Shown piece by piece: positions 33,210 through 44,518 of a DNA stretch of 64,000 nucleotides. The DNA is from Blattamonas nauphoetae. Taxonomy: Eukaryota > Preaxostyla > Oxymonadida. The notes under the pieces were generated by a model. That model did not search any database, was not told the origin of the DNA, and saw nothing but the letters and a program-made list of their open reading frames with translations. The stretch's first letter is position 1. The number at the start of each line of letters is the position of its first letter. The position numbers were made by a program, and so were the translations under genes. The stretch covers positions 62,001-126,000 of the forward strand of contig JARBJD010000108.1 of assembly GCA_033064195.1 (NCBI GenBank). The letters are read 5' to 3'.

Positions 33210-36200
33210 ATGGATTCAAGTCTTGATCGTCTACATTCTTTACAGACAAAGGACCTCTTTAACCAGCAAGGATGGCTGATTTTCGTGAAAGAAGAAAAGC
33301 CATTCGAAATCGCTGGCACGATCAGTATCTCACAGTATCCAGCCGATTCTCGAGTCTTTATCAAATGGATGTGCAAGGATGCCACAGTACAACTTTTTTA
33401 TTTTCACAATTATGTCGTTTTCAGACGATCCCACCTTCAATCGTCAATGACATCTCCAGTTTGTGATCTTCCTGAGAAACTTTTCCTTGTAGCACACATT
33501 GTTATCCCATCAACGTCTTTGAAGAGTGTTTGTTTTATTTTAAGTTTCTTCTTCGACCTTTTTCGATACAGCTCCAACTCTCGGACTTTATTCAACAAAA
33601 TCCATCTATAAAGCTTGTTCAAGGAGGCGGTATGCAACTTTTTGGTATTTTACTTCGATTCCAGAGCCCCAAGAGCTTTCGCTCAAATTTGTAACACCAC
33701 AGTCGTTGTTCAGATTCGAGTTTGTTGTCCAAAAGAACATTAAATTCAAAAAGGATGTGAAAGACAGTTCCATTTATCTATTCAATGGTATTTGCTGATT
33801 TCTTTCGGAAAATTTTCCATATAGACTTTATCCCCACAGAAGAACTGAACCAAACTATTTATCCATCAAATACAGCTGAAACATCGATGCCGCCGACTCA
33901 AACAGATCTATCCGCATCCCCTGATACTATGAGAATGGATACATCACCATCCTATGCTCAAATCAACACTGAACTCTCATTTTCAAATCTCTGCTCTTGG
34001 ATCGATTGGCTCAACAGCAGACGCACAATTTCACAGACTGACATCTCAAAGTATCCCCTCCGTGTTGCAGAACACTCTTCCGTGATGACTTTTAATTCAT
34101 TCGCCGACTTTCTCACGGAATCAGGAGAACTCGACCACGCCCCTCTGTTCTTCAATCAGATCATCTTTCATGGGTGCTCATCACTTGTCAGACCACGCGT
34201 GTGGCCGTATTTACTGCTTCTACATGACGAAAACACATCTGCAATCGAAAAGACTCTTCTTCGTGATCGGTATGTCGAAAAATATCATCGACTGGCCGTC
34301 CAGACGAGGGCACGACGGAACACAGGAGGAAGGACTCAGATGGACAGAGGCGGAGAAACAGCGACTGCAGTCGGTCGACACTTTGAGGAGTTGGAGCGAA
34401 GGGAAGTCAGAATCGCCAGGACAGTTGCTCCGAGCCACAACACGAATTCAACGGCTTCAAGTCGACTCGTCACCCAAACACGAGAAATGTTGGATGCTTT
34501 GCTCGTCCTAAACCCATTGCTTGGTGTGTAGCATTCATTTCGTCATCGTTTTTCAGAAGAAATTCCGGAATTAACGCAATTCTGCCATGTTCTGTTGAGA
34601 GCGATGGGAGGCGATCGTGCTTTGGCTTTTCAAGGGCTCGTGTCACTCATCTCCCCAATCCAACCATTCATCTCGAAACCATCCTCGATCAAGGTTCTTC
34701 TCAACCTCATGCTTTCATGTCTTACGTTCACCGATCCGATCCTCTCGAAACATCTCCTGAGTCTCTCTGGCGAGGTTGGAATGGGTGACCAACAAGACAC
34801 GCCAGAAGCGATGTGGGTGATGCTTCCTCCTCTTTTGAGCTTGTTCGTCTCGGAATTTGGGGAGGAGGACGTGTTGGGTGTGTGGGAGGCCCTTTTGGGG
34901 TTCGGGTGGATGGAGCAGCATCTTGGATTTGGTGATTGGGCGACAGACTCGACACAACAAGAAACAGGAACGAATTCTTCGGACATGCTCAAACTGAACG
35001 GAGAGACGTTGAGTGTCCCTTACACTCACAAACACCCATTCCGCCGTGGAAATGCCGATTATTCATTGTCAGCAGTGAGTATGCGTGAGCTCTTCACTTT
35101 GAAAGGGTCATCAACACACACCAACAATCAATCGGATGTGGGGAAGATTGTGAGACGGAGCGATCGATTGGGAGACGGCGCAACGGAGGCACATGGAACA
35201 GCGTTCATTCCTGTTTCATATTTCTCGTCATGTCTGAAACTGCAAGACGCACCTCTTTCGTCTCCACATCAATATTCATTTCTCTTCTCACCATCACTCC
35301 ACAGTTCAGTCGATGCTGTGTGGGAAACTGGTCGTGGCCGTGCTCAAAAGAATACTCTCTCAGAGAATGGATGGGGTGCATGTCGTGGGAAAGGACTTCT
35401 GATGTCACCACTCGCTCCGTCGATGTCTCTCCTCCCTTTTCTCCTTCTCGCCTGGCTGTCAGATTGGAAGGATGATATTCTCGCAAAGACAACGTCGCTG
35501 TCTGATTTTGTTGACTTGATGAATCAGAAACGGAAGGAAAAGAGGGACTCCATCGTCAACCGAGTCCGTCCAGTCTTTCAAGACCCTCGCGAGACTTACG
35601 CTCCACCAGAGCTCAACACAGATTCATCTCCCGTACAGCCTCCCAAGAATCCGGAGGCGAGATGCGATGAAGTCGTTCGATTGGTGGAAAAAGCGACCGA
35701 AATCTATCTCATTGCCTTCGATCGTGTTATCGAAATGCGGAAGAACAGAACAACAGGTTGGCAGAATGAGACCGATATTTTTTCGGAACTTGAACTCCTC
35801 TTCGTCAGCGGATGGGGACTCAGCCAACGTGGAGAAGTCCTCTGGGAAGTTGTTGGAGACAAAGGATGGAAAGACTTTGCTCAAAATGATGGAGCACCTC
35901 GCTCGAGGGACGTCCGGTGGAAAGGCGGGAAGGTGGAAGACAATGAACGGAAAACGAAACGAGAAGAAGAAAAGAAGAGAGAGACGGAACTTGCTGATTG
36001 GACACAAGTGATCGCAGATCCTGGGAAGCAGCAGACCATGCGAAGTGTTGTGGTTGATACCCACAAATCTGTCCAGCCAACGCCTTCGTCAGGATGGGGC
36101 GCGGTGGGTCGTCTTGCTGGGAAGGTCGGAAAAAGTGTGGTGTCGAGAATGACGGGTGCTGACCTGTACGAGGAACAGAGAGAACGAGAAAGACAATTCC

Positions 36201-36646
36201 AAATGAGAGCTGAGGAGAAGGCACGGGAGCGGAGGGAGGAGGAGAGGAGGAGACATGAGCTGAGACAGGCGGAAGAGCAGATCATGGCAATGTCGATGCG
36301 GCAACATGACGACGACGATTCGTCCGTAATTATGGATCTGAATGAAAGCGAGTCAGAGCAGGATACACCAACACAGACCGAATCAACATCCGCCCCAACA
36401 TCGACTGAATCAGCATACGCCCCAACATCGACAGAATCAACCTACAATCCAGCATTGACAGAATCAGTGGTTTTTGCACCGCCTCCTCCTCGCCAGCCTC
36501 TCACATACACACGCCTGGAGACGTCCAATCGGCCACGCCAGGTTGTGGAAATCGGGCAGGGATATGGGTCATATGTTTCTAGCTCGGTATCCAGCCCAGA
36601 CGCCTCTCCGACTCAAACTCACGTGAGGAGAGACGTGAGAGAGTGA
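33210..36646 (+). CDS. TBC-domain protein, Gyp7/TBC1D15-like
   Basis: Multiple exons. The N-terminal domain (GWLIFVKEEKPFEIAGTISI ... SRVFIKW) resembles the Rab-binding N-domain of Gyp7 and TBC1D15. The TBC region begins IIFHGCSSLVRPRVWPYLLL and includes LRDRYVEKYHRL, LDALLVLNPLLEEIPELTQF and LLSLFVSEFGEEDVLGVWEA. The usual arginine-finger motif (IxxDVxRT) reads VRIART and no YxQG glutamine finger is visible, so GAP activity is doubtful. The C-terminal 200 residues are a charged coiled coil plus near-tandem 'TSTES' repeats (about 36380-36460). Family members act on Rab7. The exon borders from 33389 to 33820 are provisional. Confidence 0.75.
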
Positions 36647-36797
36647 GATATTCTTCATTGTTCTTATTTTGACTCATTTCAAATCTTTTTTTGGCTGCTA
36701 TAGAAAAGATGTCAATGAAACGAAGAATACAGGACATTTGGGCATGTTCTGAGATGTAAAAAAGATACACAATAAAAACTATTTTGGGAATGGATGT

Positions 36798-39700
36798 TCA
36801 TGATTCTGTCATTTCTTCTGATTGTCCATGTCTCCGCATCCTCCGGTTCATCCTTCGGTCCCTCCGATGCCTTTCTTGGACGTCATATTCTGTTCGAAAG
36901 ACTTGCTCAAAATCAGAACGGAACAGGAGTCCTTTGTATCGGCCTTGGTCGACAACGATGCAGAACTGGAGAGACATCACGACAAAGATTCCCTGCGCTT
37001 TGTTGAGAGTAGTGTCAATCGAAAGCTGGAATGGAGCAGAATCAACGAGAACCCACTGTTCGTTCATTTCAATCACTGCCATCTCTTCGTCCTGCTTGAT
37101 TGCTTTCAGACGGCGTTTGATGACACTTTTCCAGGCTTCCTCTCCGAGCTGAGACATCGACATCAGCTGATACGGCCCTTGTTCGAGACCAGTTGGCGAC
37201 GTTTCATTTGTTCGAAGCTGTTTATTGGTCAGGAGCTGGCTGCGCGATTCGACAGTTGGGATGATCGGAATGGGATCGTCGGAGGCAGCGAAGATCGATG
37301 TTGGGGGTGTTTCAGGGTGAGTTTGATATGTCAGCGGTGAAAGGTGTCCAATCTCCTGAACTTTGGGTGACTTTCCGCGTTGGTGATGACCTGCGAGGTA
37401 GGACAGCGGGAGTTTGTTGGATTTCGATGGATCATCTGTTGCGAGTGGATGCCGTCTTTGCTTGGATGGATCTTGAGAATTGATGACGAAGACACCAGGC
37501 GGAGTAACAAGCGCGGATGTATTGACAAAAGAGTGTGATGACGGGGTATTGCGGAAGAAACTGTCAAAATTGACGGGCAGACACCCAAACATGTCTGAAA
37601 TATCAAAAGATTCGAACTGCCCGTTCCAGTTCCAACTCATAACTGGTTGTGGGCAATATGACAATTGCGTGGAGAATGAGGCTCGCGAGTCGACCCGAGA
37701 GTTTTGAGAGAAACCACTCGATTGGAACACAAATGAATTCTGGCGAGACAAAGACGATGGGAATGGAGAGAAGGCATCAAAAGAGGGTTGGGGATGAGTG
37801 TTTTGGACAAGACGTGCTGATGGTGTTGTGGTGGTTCGTCGGTAGTGATTGATCTGCGAATGGAGGAAGCTATGATGAGATTTCGACGTCGGAATGACCG
37901 GACGAGGCTTCTCTTTCTTCCTCTTCATCTTCGGGGTTCTTGCCTTCTGATAGAACTCTTGGCCAAGCTCCCATTCTTTCGTCGCAAATCGGTCTGAGAT
38001 GAGCGGGGGAACGTCGATTGAGGCGAGGATTGCTCTTTCAAGGATGGTTCGATTGGAAAGAAGATTCTTCAGCGAAGCAACAGTCACAGCTCCAATCAGG
38101 ATTGGGTCGTCCTTCGAGCGAACAAGAGGGACATACGACGCACCCATCAGAGAGGCACGCTTTTCTGCTGTTCGAATCTCTGCCAGTGTCGGTCTTGGCG
38201 TGATGAAGATGGTGTTCGTTTTCATCAAATCCTTGACCGTTCGGAAATTGGGTTGACACGAATCAGGAAGGGTGGACTTGATCCCGGGGATTTTTCGGAT
38301 GTCTCGGAGTATGTCAAACAGGCTCCCTCCGAACAGTCTGGAAATGTAATGGCCACAGAGTGCTCCGATCACACAGGGAAGTCCGATGTTTGGCATGCAT
38401 GTCGATTCCATGACAAGAAGGGCAGCTGAGATCGAATGTGTGCATCCAGCCAGATGAGCCGCGGCTCCAACAGCAGCATATGTCTGAGGGTTGTGAAAAC
38501 TGTTGGGTGAGAGCCAATTTAGAAACTCTCCAATGAGTCTGCCTGCCATTGATCCCAACGAGAGCGAAGGTGTGACTATCCCCGCGGGAACAGCAATCTG
38601 CATGCACAACGGGATCATCACGTTCTTGATCACAGCCACGATCCCCAGTGTCCCAAACATGTTCACCTTTCCTCCAAAAGACGAGAGGTACTTGGCGGGG
38701 AGTGGGTCTCGCATCATGTCCATGTACAAATACGTCCCACTGCTCGATGCAGTATCAAACGCACCGTACGGGATTGTTACAGCAGCGTTTAGTGCGGCGA
38801 CGACCACTCCGATCAAGATACGCCTCCACACCTGCTTCCACCAGGAACGGACTCGTTTAGATTTCGGTTTTTTGGAATATGCTTTTGGGTCGTCTTGTTC
38901 AAGTTCTTGTTTGAGTTTAAGGATTCTTTCATCGTTTTGGATAGACTGGGTCTTTGCTGTGAACAAGAGAGGGGACTCAGGCCGTTCAGGTTGGACCACA
39001 ATTGGCGGAAGAGCACGCAACGACGGTTGCCGCTTCCGAACAGACAACCTGCTGAGCATTTTGATGTCCTGCTTTGTGCGCATGACTGTTGAAGACTTGA
39101 TTCCGCTGAAGGAAGCAATATTCTGTGTCGGGAAGTCGAGAGACGTGAGACGATCATCGTGTCCAAGTCGTTCAATGTGTTTGTAGAAAGTTGCGACGAG
39201 TTTGGCGGTTTGAATGAAGAGAGGAGGGAGGAACCCAATCAGGACTCCTGTCACAAGAAAGAGCGGAAGTTCATAAATTTCAGGAAAAGTGGGAGCGGAG
39301 GGTTGTTTTCCAAGAGGACTATAATCCAAATACCACAAAAGACGGAAGACAAAACCAGCAATGCACGCAGCGATGAATGTCCGGCCGTACTGTCGAGTTA
39401 AGAATACGGACGACGTCAACTCGATTGAGAAAAGGACACCGCCGATTGGAGAGTACATAGTCGCTGCGTATCCGACTGCGAGCGCAAACGCATAGTTCGA
39501 GCGTTTCAATGGTTCGGTTTGGAGAAAATTCCGGAAAAATGGGATACGGTCCATCAAAAGATACGCACAAATGACAGCTGTTGAACACATGGGCCCGGTT
39601 CTTCCAACAAAAAGGCCAGAGGAGGCAGCAAACATGCATCCAAAAACTTTGGCGAGTAACGTCTTGAATGTGAAGAACTGAGGGAATGAAACGCCTGACA

Positions 39701-40286
39701 TGATTGCAATCACATCTGGGATCCCAGAACCCGATCCGGCTTCGGGTGAGAAAGCCGCTGTGATGAAAACTGAGGCTGCCCCGAGAATGGCACTATAACC
39801 AATGTGAAGACCAATCTTTCCAGATATACTTTGTGAGAGGGAGAGAAGAAATGTTTTTAGTTTGTCGAAGGGAACAGCAATCATCCAGTCTTGGAAAAAA
39901 GAGAGTAGAGCAATCAGGACAGATGAGAGGATTTGAAATAGGACGTGTTGAAATAGAGGGTAACGGAGGAAGAAGAGATATATACGAAGAAACTTGGATG
40001 GACGATAATTTTTCTGATTTGATTGGCTGAATGACATCTGGGCTGTCTGAGAGATTGATTGTGTTGTGAATCTTTGATTTCGCGTTTTGAGTGTGAAACG
40101 AGCTTTATTTGAGGCTACAGAATAGTAAAGATTCCATTTGTTGCTATCAATAGCATCTGCCTTTGTCTGCGCTTTCTCGTGCAATGCAAACGTTGCGAAT
40201 CGTTCTGGAATGAGAGACGATAGAACTGGAACGTCCAAGCACATAGAACCTACTGAAAAGTCATGTTGTGGATCTTTTTTTGGCAT
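36798..40286 (-). CDS. ClC-family chloride channel, unusual gate residues
   Basis: A single exon of 1,162 codons. The membrane part spans about residues 100-700. It has the selectivity motif GSGIPD (186-191), then FVGRTGPMCST where most members have GKEGP (gating Glu replaced by Thr at 230), and GVLFSIELTSSVF (283-295), where exchangers have a second Glu. Two CBS domains follow: NTIFITPRPTLAEIRTAEKR near residue 700 and a final one, VLVDSAPFQLSIDTTLNKAQ, near the C-terminus. They are separated by a long Ser/Pro-rich insert of more than 200 residues. The residue pattern matches channel-type ClCs rather than H+/Cl- exchangers. Likely a plasma- or endomembrane anion channel. No intron detected. 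Confidence 0.9.
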   Translation of the reverse strand: MPKKDPQHDFSVGSMCLDVPVLSSLIPERFATFALHEKAQTKADAIDSNKWNLYYSVASNKARFTLKTRNQRFTTQSISQTAQMSFSQSNQKNYRPSKFLRIYLFFLRYPLFQHVLFQILSSVLIALLSFFQDWMIAVPFDKLKTFLLSLSQSISGKIGLHIGYSAILGAASVFITAAFSPEAGSGSGIPDVIAIMSGVSFPQFFTFKTLLAKVFGCMFAASSGLFVGRTGPMCSTAVICAYLLMDRIPFFRNFLQTEPLKRSNYAFALAVGYAATMYSPIGGVLFSIELTSSVFLTRQYGRTFIAACIAGFVFRLLWYLDYSPLGKQPSAPTFPEIYELPLFLVTGVLIGFLPPLFIQTAKLVATFYKHIERLGHDDRLTSLDFPTQNIASFSGIKSSTVMRTKQDIKMLSRLSVRKRQPSLRALPPIVVQPERPESPLLFTAKTQSIQNDERILKLKQELEQDDPKAYSKKPKSKRVRSWWKQVWRRILIGVVVAALNAAVTIPYGAFDTASSSGTYLYMDMMRDPLPAKYLSSFGGKVNMFGTLGIVAVIKNVMIPLCMQIAVPAGIVTPSLSLGSMAGRLIGEFLNWLSPNSFHNPQTYAAVGAAAHLAGCTHSISAALLVMESTCMPNIGLPCVIGALCGHYISRLFGGSLFDILRDIRKIPGIKSTLPDSCQPNFRTVKDLMKTNTIFITPRPTLAEIRTAEKRASLMGASYVPLVRSKDDPILIGAVTVASLKNLLSNRTILERAILASIDVPPLISDRFATKEWELGQEFYQKARTPKMKRKKEKPRPVIPTSKSHHSFLHSQINHYRRTTTTPSARLVQNTHPQPSFDAFSPFPSSLSRQNSFVFQSSGFSQNSRVDSRASFSTQLSYCPQPVMSWNWNGQFESFDISDMFGCLPVNFDSFFRNTPSSHSFVNTSALVTPPGVFVINSQDPSKQRRHPLATDDPSKSNKLPLSYLAGHHQRGKSPKVQEIGHLSPLTYQTHPETPPTSIFAASDDPIPIIPTVESRSQLLTNKQLRTNETSPTGLEQGPYQLMSMSQLGEEAWKSVIKRRLKAIKQDEEMAVIEMNEQWVLVDSAPFQLSIDTTLNKAQGIFVVMSLQFCIVVDQGRYKGLLFRSDFEQVFRTEYDVQERHRRDRRMNRRMRRHGQSEEMTES

Positions 40287-40764
40287 CCAACTGGTTTTTC
40301 GGGATGTAAAATGGTGAGAGGCGACTGTTCATAAAGTTGCGGTTCTGATCATAGGATTTCAAAACATACGCGAGACTCTCCACAAACAGAGACTGATTTG
40401 TGAAATAGAGAGACAACAGCGACATAAAATGACTTGAACAGATATTGTTGAGGAATCAAAGACATGAACGATGCAGTCAAGAAAAATCATTGTTTGGAGA
40501 GGATCATGGAATGATCCGTTGATGAAACCCCACAAGACATCAAATTTACTGTGTCCATCTTGCGATAGTTCAGTTGGATGTTGTCCTCAGTCGAGGGAAC
40601 AAGCAAAAAAACTCTGTTTTGATGATGAAAGTGAGTTACTTGAAAGGTATTGAATGATCGAAGGGTCAGCCAGAAACAAATATATCATGACAATAAAATC
40701 AATTTCGGGACGTTCTCTGTTTTGTGATTTGTGTTGATTTGATGGAACCGCAGTTTTTTTCCCA
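40287..40764. other. Divergent intergenic region
   Basis: 478 bases between the ClC and DENN starts. A 60-codon plus frame at 40471-40653 (MQSRKIIVWRGSWNDPLMKP ... CPSCDSSVGCC) has no supporting features. Probably promoter sequence for both genes. Confidence 0.4.
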
Positions 40765-43436
40765 ATGGATTTTATTCAAGGCATCATTTATTCTGAATTA
40801 GACCAGGATCACAGAGTTTCTATCAAAGCGTCATATCCAACTGAGCTTCCAATTGCTAATTTGTATCTCTTCACACTCAAATTCTTATGATCTCGATTCA
40901 TCGTTAATTCTCTCTCTGTTTTCCGACAGATCATCAATCGAAATTCAACTTATTCCTGAAAACGTATTTCTGTCAGTTCTTGTTCATTATTCTATGTTTT
41001 CTATAGGGTATGATCTCAAACACTGAACGGATTTCTTCTTGTTACATTCCTTTCAAAGAATATGGATAACTGTCAAACTATCATCTACCAACTTGATTTA
41101 TTTCTGCTAGGAACACAAATTGATAACGATTTCAACTACTTCTTTGTGAATCGGACTGTAACTGTCTCTCAACCTTCCCAAAATCCACTGACACTTCAAA
41201 CACCCCTCCCTGCGTCGAACATCCAACGTGAGACAATTCCCAAAAGCACCCGCCAATTTACCTGTAATGTCTTCCGCTTTTCGTTTGAAGACGAAAATTG
41301 GACACTCTGTGGTTATTCCACCTCGCTTGCTGATATGGATACGTCGCACACTGATATGCATCAAGTGGTAGTTTCAGACACCATTGTTGTGAAGTATCCA
41401 AATCCGTCTGAAGCCCCTCCGTCAATGCCATCGCTTCAAGGGGGAAATCCTCTCCCTCCTCCTCGTGCAGGAGATATATTATCATTTCCTATTCATCCAC
41501 GACTTGACATCAAAGAATTGTCATCAAATATGGTGTCAATGACGACTCCTGATTTAACCGCTATTAGTTTTGAGTTTGATTCAGAACTAGACATGAAAGA
41601 CTTTCTTGAGAGTATTTCTGTTTACCTTGACGATATTATCGCGAAAGAACTCGCAGAGAGGGAAGAGCGAGCCAGGAAAGCACAATATCGTCGTTCAACG
41701 TGGATTGGAGAAGCGGAGACGTTGGCAGCGGAAATCAGAACAAAACTCCAGCAAAAGCCTCCTGTAACAATCCTTCCTCCTCCACAAATGCCCAAACCGA
41801 AGTCCTTTACCCCTTCGTTTGTGAAACCTGGCCCAGCAAACGCAAACGAACAACAATCAGAAAGCAAATCATCAGATACTACTTCAACATCACCTCAAAC
41901 TGGCGCAAAAGTTCAACTTCGATCTTTCCAATTTGGAACCCCGAAGAAAGAAGCACACAACGAGTTTGGCTACTGTATCTCGGCGATTATTCGAAAGAAA
42001 GAAAAGAAGCAGAAGTATGTCTCGTTCATTCGTCAAACTTGTCAGACACTACACTGTTCGTTCATTATGTGTTCTTTCGCCGTATTATTTTGTCGACCAT
42101 GTTGGATCTCTCCTGAACCATATTTTAACCCAAAACTACTCAACACTGACCGCCTCGACCCTCCACACGATCATGCTTGCATTCAATTCAGCTTTCAAGC
42201 AATCAGGCTTCATTAACACCCCAACCTACGATTCATATCTCGAGCGCCATCTTTTCAGAGAAAAGTCGCCAAGACCGTCAACGATGACTGTAAACCTCTC
42301 GTCGCTGTCGGAAAACCAACCCCCACTCACTCTTTCAGCCTCTCTTCCGGTGTATTCGTACCCTGGACTCATTGAAGAATCGAAATTGGTGCTGATCTGC
42401 CGTCTCTTCAGGATGAACACCATCGACATCTTCAACGCGGTCTTCATGGGGCTGCGTGTGATTGTCTACACCCCTCCCTCCGAGTCGATCAACTCGCTGT
42501 CGTCGATTGTCACATCCATCGGCCAAATGTTCATCCCAGTCATCTCACACGGCGCGCTCCTTCACCCTCGCTTCTTTGGTTATGTCTCGCTCGCGCAGCC
42601 GAACTTCCTCACAGTGCCTGGATTTGTTGCTGGTGTGACGCAGAACGTGTTCGAGCAGAAGACAGACTGGTGGGACGTGTATGTTGATACGGAGAAACGG
42701 CGGATTCGATGGAGTTGTGATGACGTCAACGCTCCTGATGATCCTCTTGTCGCTCGGCTGAAGAAGAGGAAGCAGTGGCCAAGCCACGATGACGACCAGG
42801 CACTGATGCTGAAGATCCTCCGCGGGATCGAGCGAGGAAGGTCGACTGAATGGGTTGAATTCCAGTTCCACAGACTGTGTGAATCTCTCATTCAGCTGGC
42901 TTTCAACGCAAGGGAGCTTGGGGACGAGACACTTGAATATGCCGAAAAGACGAAGAACCAGTTCAGAATCGAGGCGTTCCTCGACTCCACAACCGCGGCA
43001 GACTGCCAGGTCGCGCTGAAGAAGGCGAGAAACGAGAGGAAGATTGTGAATTGCAATGCAGAAGCTATTCTTTCGCAGCTCAGAGTTTGCTCTCTTCTGT
43101 TTGATTCTCTCCGCCTCAGCTGGACACTCACCTCTCCCCACACATCACCCATATTCTCATCGAAACCCTCAACAATTCTGTCACCAAATCGGAACAAGTT
43201 GACGAAGTCTCGTTCTCTTCCTTTCATTCATTCTTGCCTCACCCCCTTTTCAGCTCCTCCCGCACTTTTCAACACATGTTGGGGGACTGGACCTCCTTGG
43301 ATCCTTCCTCTTCCACCGCTCGTCTCACATCCGAGAGAATGCTCGCTCTCTCCTCGAGAAATTTCAACGAAACCCGCGCGGACAACGCTTATTCAACGAT
43401 ATGAACTTCTTCTTTCAACAAGCAATGAACCTATAA
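40765..43436 (+). CDS. DENN-domain protein (SPA/Afi1-like)
   Basis: The start is supported by MDFIQGIIYSELDQDHRVSI. The main exons lie in 41062-43084, with introns 42015-42045, 43085-43119 and 43198-43253. The motifs IEESKLVLICRLFRMNTIDI, FNAVFMGLRVIVYTPPSESI and PGFVAGVTQNVFEQKTDWWD match the cDENN/SPA region of Afi1-like and AVL9-like proteins ('l.a..tNpiFe...WWD'). DENN proteins activate Rab GTPases or, in Afi1, dock polarity factors. A helical C-terminus (THILIETLNNSVTKSEQLLP ... LLGSFLFHRSSHIRENARSL) follows. Splice borders between 40864 and 41062 are unresolved. Confidence 0.7.
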
Positions 43437-43657
43437 GACTTGCTTCAATGACTTTGAAAATCATAAAAACTCTTGATTATATAACGTCAACTATCCTTGT
43501 TTCTGGCATATTTTGTCTTTTTTATTCTCAATGAATTGTCTCTTCATCTGAAATACCCACAACGCCAACATTTCTCATGAAAACAAATCTGTCTGCAATT
43601 CACACCGAGATGCAGTATAAGCGGCATCAAAGGAAACTTTTCAATCAGACACGCCAC

Positions 43658-44416
43658 TTACTTCTTTTCCTCTTTCTTCTCGAAGACCTTGCGAGGGTGG
43701 AGAGGCTTAGGATGACGTGGTGGTTTGTTGGTGGCACGGGTGCGCTTAGATGTACCAGTAATCTTCACAACTGGAACAGTAAGCTGAATAGCTTCTTCTT
43801 GTTTTGGGTTGATGATGATGCGAGCGCGATATTGCTTGAGGCGGTTGATGTTTTCGAGTCGTTCAGTGCGACGACGATGGTCGATGGAAATGGCGAGACG
43901 CTTTGCTTCAACCTCGTTGATTTTAGCTTTCTACAATATATTGTTGATTGGATCATTTTTTTGGTTTATTATGCGAGATGTAATGGAGATCAGGGTTGAA
44001 GAGTTGAGAAAAATTAAAGGCAGAAAGAAACCTTGAGCTCAGCGAGAGAGAAACCACGACCCTCACGAACTTTCATGTTGTAACGTTGAGTTGGGCAGTG
44101 GACAACTGAACGGAAAGATCCATCAACTGGGCGTGGGAAGAGTTGTCTGGCTTTTGTGAGGCGAGCATTTCTTTACGGAGGAGATATGAGAGTAAAAATT
44201 GAAGAGTCGATTTATGATGTTGAATTTAGTTTGAGAGAAGACGTGAAAGTAGAAGATATGTTTTAGACAATGAGATAAAGACGAGAGAACAAACCTGCGG
44301 CGGAGCTTGCGAGCTGGTTGGTTGAACCATGTTCGAACATGTCCAGGGTGGGCAGCAGATGCGCACCAGTGCTTGCGAAGATGGACTGATTGGATAACGT
44401 TGTTTTTGCTTGGCAT
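43658..44416 (-). CDS. RPL13: 60S ribosomal protein eL13
   Basis: Three exons (44296-44416 approx., 44032-44170, 43658-43930) encode about 177 residues. Signature: VRTWFNQPARKLRR, PRPVDGSFRSVVHCPTQRYN, GRGFSLAELK, AISIDHRRRTERLENINRLK. The C-terminal 35-40 residues of animal eL13 are absent, replaced by a short basic tail. eL13 is a structural protein of the large subunit. Divergent with the kinesin gene, 102 bases between starts. Confidence 0.92.
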
Positions 44417-44518
44417 TGCAGATCAGATCGGGGACAAAAGCGGATTTATTTAGACTTTGATCGAACCACCGTTTAAATTGTCAAAACCACTGTCACTTGA
44501 TAGCTCCCTACTGCTCTT

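Noticed and set aside
34160-34511. Alternative frame in the TBC gene (WTEAEKQRLQSVDTLRSWSE)
   Set aside because: The other frame continues into the TBC motifs across the next intron; this one ends in a stop without joining.
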